Of a stretch of DNA of 64,000 nt, positions 60,403-64,000 are shown one piece after another. This DNA is from Martinezella tropici. Lineage in GTDB: Bacteria > Pseudomonadota > Alphaproteobacteria > Rhizobiales > Rhizobiaceae. Position 1 is the stretch's first letter, and each line of letters opens with the position of its first letter. Position numbers and translations under genes: made by a program. The stretch is taken from positions 1,116,001 to 1,180,000 of the forward strand of contig JUHI01000001.1 in the NCBI GenBank assembly GCA_000799755.1. Direction: 5' to 3'. Below the pieces are notes generated by a model. It worked only from the letters and a program-made list of their open reading frames with translations, had not been told where the DNA came from and searched no databases.

Positions 60403-62064
60403 ATGCCGAAAGCCAATCCGCGTCACCCGAAATTCCCCATTCCGGGCGGCCCGGAGCTGCGTGCCAAGGGCTGGCGGCAGGAGGCGTTGCTGCGCCTGCT
60501 CGAAAACGTGCTCTCGGTCGGCGAAGATCCCGACAATCTCGTCGTCTATGCCGCCCTCGGCAAGGCTGCCCGCAACTGGGCGGCACACAAGGGCATCGTC
60601 AAGGCGCTGACGGAGATGGATGAGAACCAGACCCTGCTCATCCAGTCCGGTAAGCCGATCGGCCTCATCCGCACGCATGACAAGGCGCCGCTCGTCATCA
60701 TGGCGAACTGCAATATCGTCGGGCAATGGGCGAAGGCCGAGGTGTTCTACGAGCTGCAGCGCAAGGGCCTGATCTGCTGGGGCGGGCTTACGGCCGGCGC
60801 CTGGCAATATATCGGCAGCCAGGGCGTGATTCAGGGCACCTATGAAATCTTCATGCGCATCGCCGAGCGTCGCTTCGGCGGCGATCTCTTCGGCCGTTTC
60901 GTGCTGACCGCCGGTCTCGGCGGCATGGGCGGCGCACAGCCGCTCGCCGGCCGCATGGCGGGTGCCGCCATCCTCTGCGTCGATATCGATGCGGAGCGCG
61001 CCAGAAAGCGCCAGGAAATCGGCTATCTGCAGGAAATCGCCCCGGACCTCGATTCCGCGCTGGCGATGATCGATGCGGCGGTCAAGGAAAAACGGGCGCT
61101 TTCCGTCGGCCTCGTCGGCAATGCGGCCGAGATTTATCCCGAGATTGCACGCCGCGGCATCGTGCCCGATATCGTCACCGACCAGACCTCGGCCCATGAT
61201 CTCGTCTATGGTTATGTGCCGAAGGGCATGAGCCTCAGCCAAGTCAAAGATCTCCGCGACGACGGCCAGGGCCAGCTGATGGCGGCAAGCCGCGCCTCGA
61301 TCGTCGAGCATGTGAAGGCTATGCTGGACTTCCAGAAGAAGGGCTCCGAAGTCTTCGACAACGGCAACCTGATCCGCACCCAGGCAAAGGAAGGCGGCGT
61401 CGCCAACGCCTTCGATATCCCGATCTTCACCGAGGCCTATTTGCGGCCGCTCTTCTGCCGTGCGATCGGCCCATTCCGCTGGATGGCGCTTTCGGGCGAG
61501 GAAAGCGACATCGCCCGCATCGACGATCTGCTCCTCGAAATGTTCCCCGACAACAAGATCATTACCAACTGGATCAAACTTGCTCGCGAGCATGTGCCCT
61601 TCGAGGGTCTGCCGGCGCGCATTGCCTGGCTCGGCCATGGTGAGCGCACGGCGCTTGCCCGCCGCGTCAACGAGCTTGTCGCCAGCGGCGAGCTGAAAGG
61701 CCCGATCGCGTTTTCGCGCGACCACCTCGATGCCGGCGCCATGGCACATCCGAACATCATGACCGAGGGCATGAAGGACGGCTCCGACGCGATTGCCGAC
61801 TGGCCGCTGATCGACGCCATGATGCTCTGCTCGTCGATGGCCGATCTCGTCGTCGTCCATTCCGGCGGCGGCGGCTATGCCGGCTACATGACGAGCTGCG
61901 GCGTCACCATCGTCGCAGACGGCACGGCGGCGGCCGACGAACGGCTCGACCATGCGCTGACCAACGACACCGCACTCGGCGTCATGCGCTATGCCGACGC
62001 CGGTTATGAGGAAGCGCTCGACGAAGTTGCGAAAAAGGATGTGCCCTATATCCGACTGGGGTAA
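60403..62064 (+). CDS. Urocanase homologue; proposed thiourocanate hydratase
   Basis: A 553-residue protein co-linear with urocanate hydratase (HutU, about 555 residues). The NAD-binding core TAGLGGMGGAQPLAGRMAG (169-187), GLVGNAAEIYPEI, DIVTDQTSAHD and LRPLFCRAIGPFRWMALSG are all present. Differences from HutU occur in the catalytic half: the usual LHHGGGVGMGYS reads VHSGGGGYAGYM. Located in an operon with a MIO-less lyase and hydantoin-opening enzymes but no imidazolonepropionase, it should hydrate thiourocanate rather than urocanate. Length is complete. Last gene of the tight cluster. Confidence 0.75.
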   Translation: MPKANPRHPKFPIPGGPELRAKGWRQEALLRLLENVLSVGEDPDNLVVYAALGKAARNWAAHKGIVKALTEMDENQTLLIQSGKPIGLIRTHDKAPLVIMANCNIVGQWAKAEVFYELQRKGLICWGGLTAGAWQYIGSQGVIQGTYEIFMRIAERRFGGDLFGRFVLTAGLGGMGGAQPLAGRMAGAAILCVDIDAERARKRQEIGYLQEIAPDLDSALAMIDAAVKEKRALSVGLVGNAAEIYPEIARRGIVPDIVTDQTSAHDLVYGYVPKGMSLSQVKDLRDDGQGQLMAASRASIVEHVKAMLDFQKKGSEVFDNGNLIRTQAKEGGVANAFDIPIFTEAYLRPLFCRAIGPFRWMALSGEESDIARIDDLLLEMFPDNKIITNWIKLAREHVPFEGLPARIAWLGHGERTALARRVNELVASGELKGPIAFSRDHLDAGAMAHPNIMTEGMKDGSDAIADWPLIDAMMLCSSMADLVVVHSGGGGYAGYMTSCGVTIVADGTAAADERLDHALTNDTALGVMRYADAGYEEALDEVAKKDVPYIRLG

Positions 62065-62135
62065 GCACGTCTGTTCTTGGCGACATCGACAGATTATGGT
62101 CCCGGGCAATTATTGACAAGTTGTGAGAGTTGTCC

Positions 62136-62804
62136 GTGATCCCCTGGACCTTGCTTGATACCGCGAAAATCCCCGGTGGCGGCGAGCTGCGCCTGAAGCA
62201 GCGCGGCCAGGAATTTTCCATCATGCTCGGCACCAACGAGCTGATGAACAGCCGCCTGAGCGGCTCCGAGCGCGCGCTTGCGACGCTTTCCTGCGAGAAG
62301 ATCAAGGGCCGAAAGACACCGCACATACTGATCGGCGGCCTCGGCATGGGCTTTACCTTGCGCGCGGCTCTCGGCGAACTCGACACGGACGCCAAGGTTA
62401 CGGTCGCGGAGCTGGTTCCGGCCGTCGTGACCTGGGCACGCGGGCCGATGGCGACGGTCTTTGATGGCTGCCTCGATGATCCGCGCGTCGCCATTCATGA
62501 GGGCGACGTACGCCCGCTTATCCGTGCCCGCAAGGCGGCCTACGATGCCATCCTGCTCGACGTCGATAATGGTCCCGATGGCATTACGTCGGAGGCCAAT
62601 GACGGCCTATACGATTATCAGGGCCTGAAGGCGGCACGCGATGCGCTTCGCCCCGGCGGCATCCTTGCCGTCTGGTCTTCAGGACCCGATGAGCGCTTCA
62701 CGAAGCGCCTGCGCGATAGCGGTTTTGCAGCCGAGGTGGTCAACACCCGCGCCAACGGCAAGACGGGCGCGCGTCATGTCATCTGGCTGGCCACTAAGGG
62801 CTAA
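62136..62804 (+). CDS. Spermidine-synthase-like class I methyltransferase-fold protein
   Basis: A 222-residue protein with the Rossmann block ILIGGLGMGFTLRAALGELD, TVAELVPAVVTWARG and DAILLDVDNGPDG, the spermine/spermidine-synthase-like group. It lacks the full N-terminal beta domain of true spermidine synthases, so it is likely a methyltransferase-like protein of unknown substrate. I take GTG 62136 as start; a TTG at 62130 is also in frame. A TTGACA lies about 20 bases upstream. Being 71 bases past the urocanase homologue, it may be independent of that operon. Confidence 0.7.
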   Translation: MIPWTLLDTAKIPGGGELRLKQRGQEFSIMLGTNELMNSRLSGSERALATLSCEKIKGRKTPHILIGGLGMGFTLRAALGELDTDAKVTVAELVPAVVTWARGPMATVFDGCLDDPRVAIHEGDVRPLIRARKAAYDAILLDVDNGPDGITSEANDGLYDYQGLKAARDALRPGGILAVWSSGPDERFTKRLRDSGFAAEVVNTRANGKTGARHVIWLATKG

Positions 62805-62812
62805 GCCTCGCG

Positions 62813-63220
62813 CTAGAGATAGCGCGTTTCCTCCGGCGCGCGATCGTAGCGGTCATCGCGGCCGTCAAAATAGCCCACGGGGAGCGAGGCGAGTTCCTCG
62901 TCGGTGGTATCGTCCAAACAGCTGACGCTGATCGCATAGAACTTGCCGCCGAGTGCCGGATTTTCACCCTGGTTGAAGGAGCTGATGCCGCAGGTCTTGC
63001 AGAAGAGGTGATGCAAGATGCGCGGGCCGAATTGATATTCGCTGATGTTGCCCTCGCCCGAGGTCAGCCGGAAATCGGCTGGTGTGGCGACGGCCAACCA
63101 GTTGCGCTTCTTCTTGCAGATCGAGCAATTGCATTTGAAGGTGCCCGCCTGCAGGTCGAGATCGGCTTCGTAGCTCACCGCGCCGCAATGGCAGCTTCCA
63201 TGATAGGTCTTCTTCATCAC
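62813..63220 (-). CDS. GFA/CENP-V-family zinc protein
   Basis: A 135-residue GFA-domain protein with cysteine pairs in SCHCGAV, CNCSIC and FCKTCG, the zinc-binding layout of the family. Second such gene in the window (other at 40.2-40.7 kb). Start is GTG 63220 or ATG 63217, overlapping the stop of the SRPBCC gene, so the two are coupled. Function unknown. Confidence 0.82.
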   Translation of the reverse strand: MMKKTYHGSCHCGAVSYEADLDLQAGTFKCNCSICKKKRNWLAVATPADFRLTSGEGNISEYQFGPRILHHLFCKTCGISSFNQGENPALGGKFYAISVSCLDDTTDEELASLPVGYFDGRDDRYDRAPEETRYL

Positions 63221-63705
63221 TCCAATCCTTCCCTTGAGGTGGCTTCTGCGTAAGCGACATATTTGTCGAGGGCCTGCTCCCAGCCGCCGGTCTGCAATCT
63301 CAGTTCGGTATCATCGGGCAGTTCGACCTTGCGGAAGACAAGGCGTGTCTTCTCGCCAAGCTCCTGAAATACCACGGTCACCTGCATCGGGTGGCCGGGT
63401 TTTCCATCCTGGTTCTCCCAGGCAAAGGTGAAGACGAGGCGCTCGGGCGGGACGATCTCCAGATAGCGACCGTGGCTCCAATATTCCTTGCCCTCCTTCG
63501 TCATGATGCAATGCCGCCAGGCGCCGCCCTCCCGCAGATCGACGGAGACCGATGAAGCCTTCGTGGTCTGCGGCCCCCACCAGCGCATCAGATGTTCCGG
63601 CTCCGTCCAGAGGCGAAACAAGAGGGCACGCGGCGCGGCAATATCGCGGGTCAGCACGATCTCGCGCGGCGGGCGCATGCTGCCGCCCTCAGTTGCTGGG
63701 GTCAT
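63217..63705 (-). CDS. SRPBCC (AHSA1-like) domain protein
   Basis: A 162-residue START/AHSA1-fold protein: EIVLTRDIAAPRALLFRLWT, HLMRWWGPQTTKAS and a closing GWEQALDKYVAYAEA. Such proteins commonly follow an ArsR gene in a two-gene unit; function unproven. Start at 63705 (MTPATEGG) overlaps the end of the ArsR gene by about 17 bases. Confidence 0.82.
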   Translation of the reverse strand: MTPATEGGSMRPPREIVLTRDIAAPRALLFRLWTEPEHLMRWWGPQTTKASSVSVDLREGGAWRHCIMTKEGKEYWSHGRYLEIVPPERLVFTFAWENQDGKPGHPMQVTVVFQELGEKTRLVFRKVELPDDTELRLQTGGWEQALDKYVAYAEATSREGLE

Positions 63706-64000
63706 TCTTCCCTCCCTTTTGCAATAGTGCTGCATAGGCTTCCAGGCGATCGAGATTGTCGTTCCAGAACTGCCGGTAGTTCTCCAACCAATCATCCACC
63801 TGCCGCAGCGGCTTTGGCTCCAGCCGGCAGGGCCGCCATTGCGCTTCCCTCCCCTTCGAAATCAGACCAGCCTTTTCCAGCACCTTCAGATGCTTGGAGA
63901 CGGCGACCAGCGACATGTCGAAAGGTTCGGCCAGTTCGGAAACGGATGCCTCGCCATTCGCCAGCCGCGCCAGGATTGCCCGGCGGGTCGGGTCGGCAAG
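63689..64000 (-). CDS. ArsR-family transcriptional regulator, partial (N-terminus outside the window)
   Basis: The C-terminal 103 codons of an ArsR/SmtB winged-helix regulator; the start is beyond the right edge. Visible: LADPTRRAILARLANGEASV, SELAEPFDMSLVAVSKHLKV (recognition helix) and AGLISKGREAQWRPCRLEP. No paired metal cysteines are seen, fitting the SRPBCC-associated, non-metal subgroup. It leads the ArsR-SRPBCC-GFA run and probably autoregulates it. Confidence 0.88.
   Translation of the reverse strand, partial: LADPTRRAILARLANGEASVSELAEPFDMSLVAVSKHLKVLEKAGLISKGREAQWRPCRLEPKPLRQVDDWLENYRQFWNDNLDRLEAYAALLQKGGKNDPSN

Noticed and set aside
54641..62064. Histidine-utilisation (hut) operon
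   Set aside because: The HAL-like and HutU-like genes suggest it at first sight, but the MIO triad is missing, no hutI, hutG or hutF is present, and hydantoinase/carbamoylase/DUF917 genes do not belong to histidine breakdown.
59722..62109. 795-codon open frame on the minus strand
   Set aside because: It runs antisense to the DUF917, TfoX_N and urocanase-like genes, has no recognisable domain, and is the usual by-product of GC-rich codon use.

Overview
The window is a 64-kb stretch of a Rhizobium-type chromosome (Rhizobiaceae, Alphaproteobacteria). The evidence is gene content and order rather than a database match: metK-praR-lnt-ybeY-phoH-miaB-olsA-fur/mur, murJ-glnD-mutS-tme-olsB, lptCAB-rpoN-hpf-ptsN, grpE/hrcA-rph-rdgB-hemW, dnaA-rpsT and mutM/ubiE-ubiB follow the order I know from Sinorhizobium and Rhizobium. 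The DNA is GC-rich, alphaproteobacterial GANTC sites cluster ahead of dnaA, and typical rhizobial palindromic intergenic elements are present. I cannot name the species.

Layout. 1-12.4 kb, minus strand: one-carbon metabolism and envelope/translation genes (metK, praR, lnt, a CBS-domain protein, ybeY, phoH, miaB, olsA, mur, rimI, tsaB, nfuA-like, uspA-like, trpS). 12.4-20.9 kb, minus: a VOC protein, a long inverted repeat, murJ, glnD, a small unknown gene and mutS. 21.0-24.8 kb, plus: malic enzyme (tme) and an unusual class III cyclase. 24.8-30.7 kb, minus: olsB, a hybrid sensor kinase, lspA and two RNA methyltransferases. 30.8-33.6 kb: a CoxG-like protein, a GNAT protein, and the minus-strand run sppA-ihfB-lapA. 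33.9-39.2 kb, plus: lptC-lptA-lptB-rpoN-hpf-ptsN, that is LPS export followed by sigma-54 and nitrogen-PTS genes. 39.4-45 kb: grpE and hrcA (minus) split by a GFA-family gene, then rph, a VOC protein, rdgB and hemW (plus). 45-54.4 kb: a DMT exporter with a divergent LysR regulator, dnaA, rpsT, an enoyl-CoA hydratase, mutM, and ubiE-ubiB.

The accessory region is 54.6-62.1 kb. Six tightly spaced plus-strand genes encode a histidine-ammonia-lyase relative without the MIO-forming Ala-Ser-Gly triad, a hydantoinase-like amidohydrolase, an M20-family N-carbamoyl amino acid hydrolase, a DUF917 protein, a small TfoX_N-domain protein and a urocanase homologue. Together these match, step for step, a route from ergothioneine (the 2-thio-histidine betaine) through thiourocanate, a thiohydantoin propionate, hydantoin-5-propionate and N-carbamoylglutamate to glutamate. 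I propose this as an ergothioneine-catabolic operon; it is the most interesting part of the window. No regulator or transporter for it is visible here.

The right end (62.1-64 kb) holds a spermidine-synthase-like methyltransferase and a minus-strand ArsR-SRPBCC-GFA run that leaves the window. I found no tRNA, rRNA, IS element, prophage or CRISPR array. Base positions were read by hand and could be off by a base or two in intergenic features.
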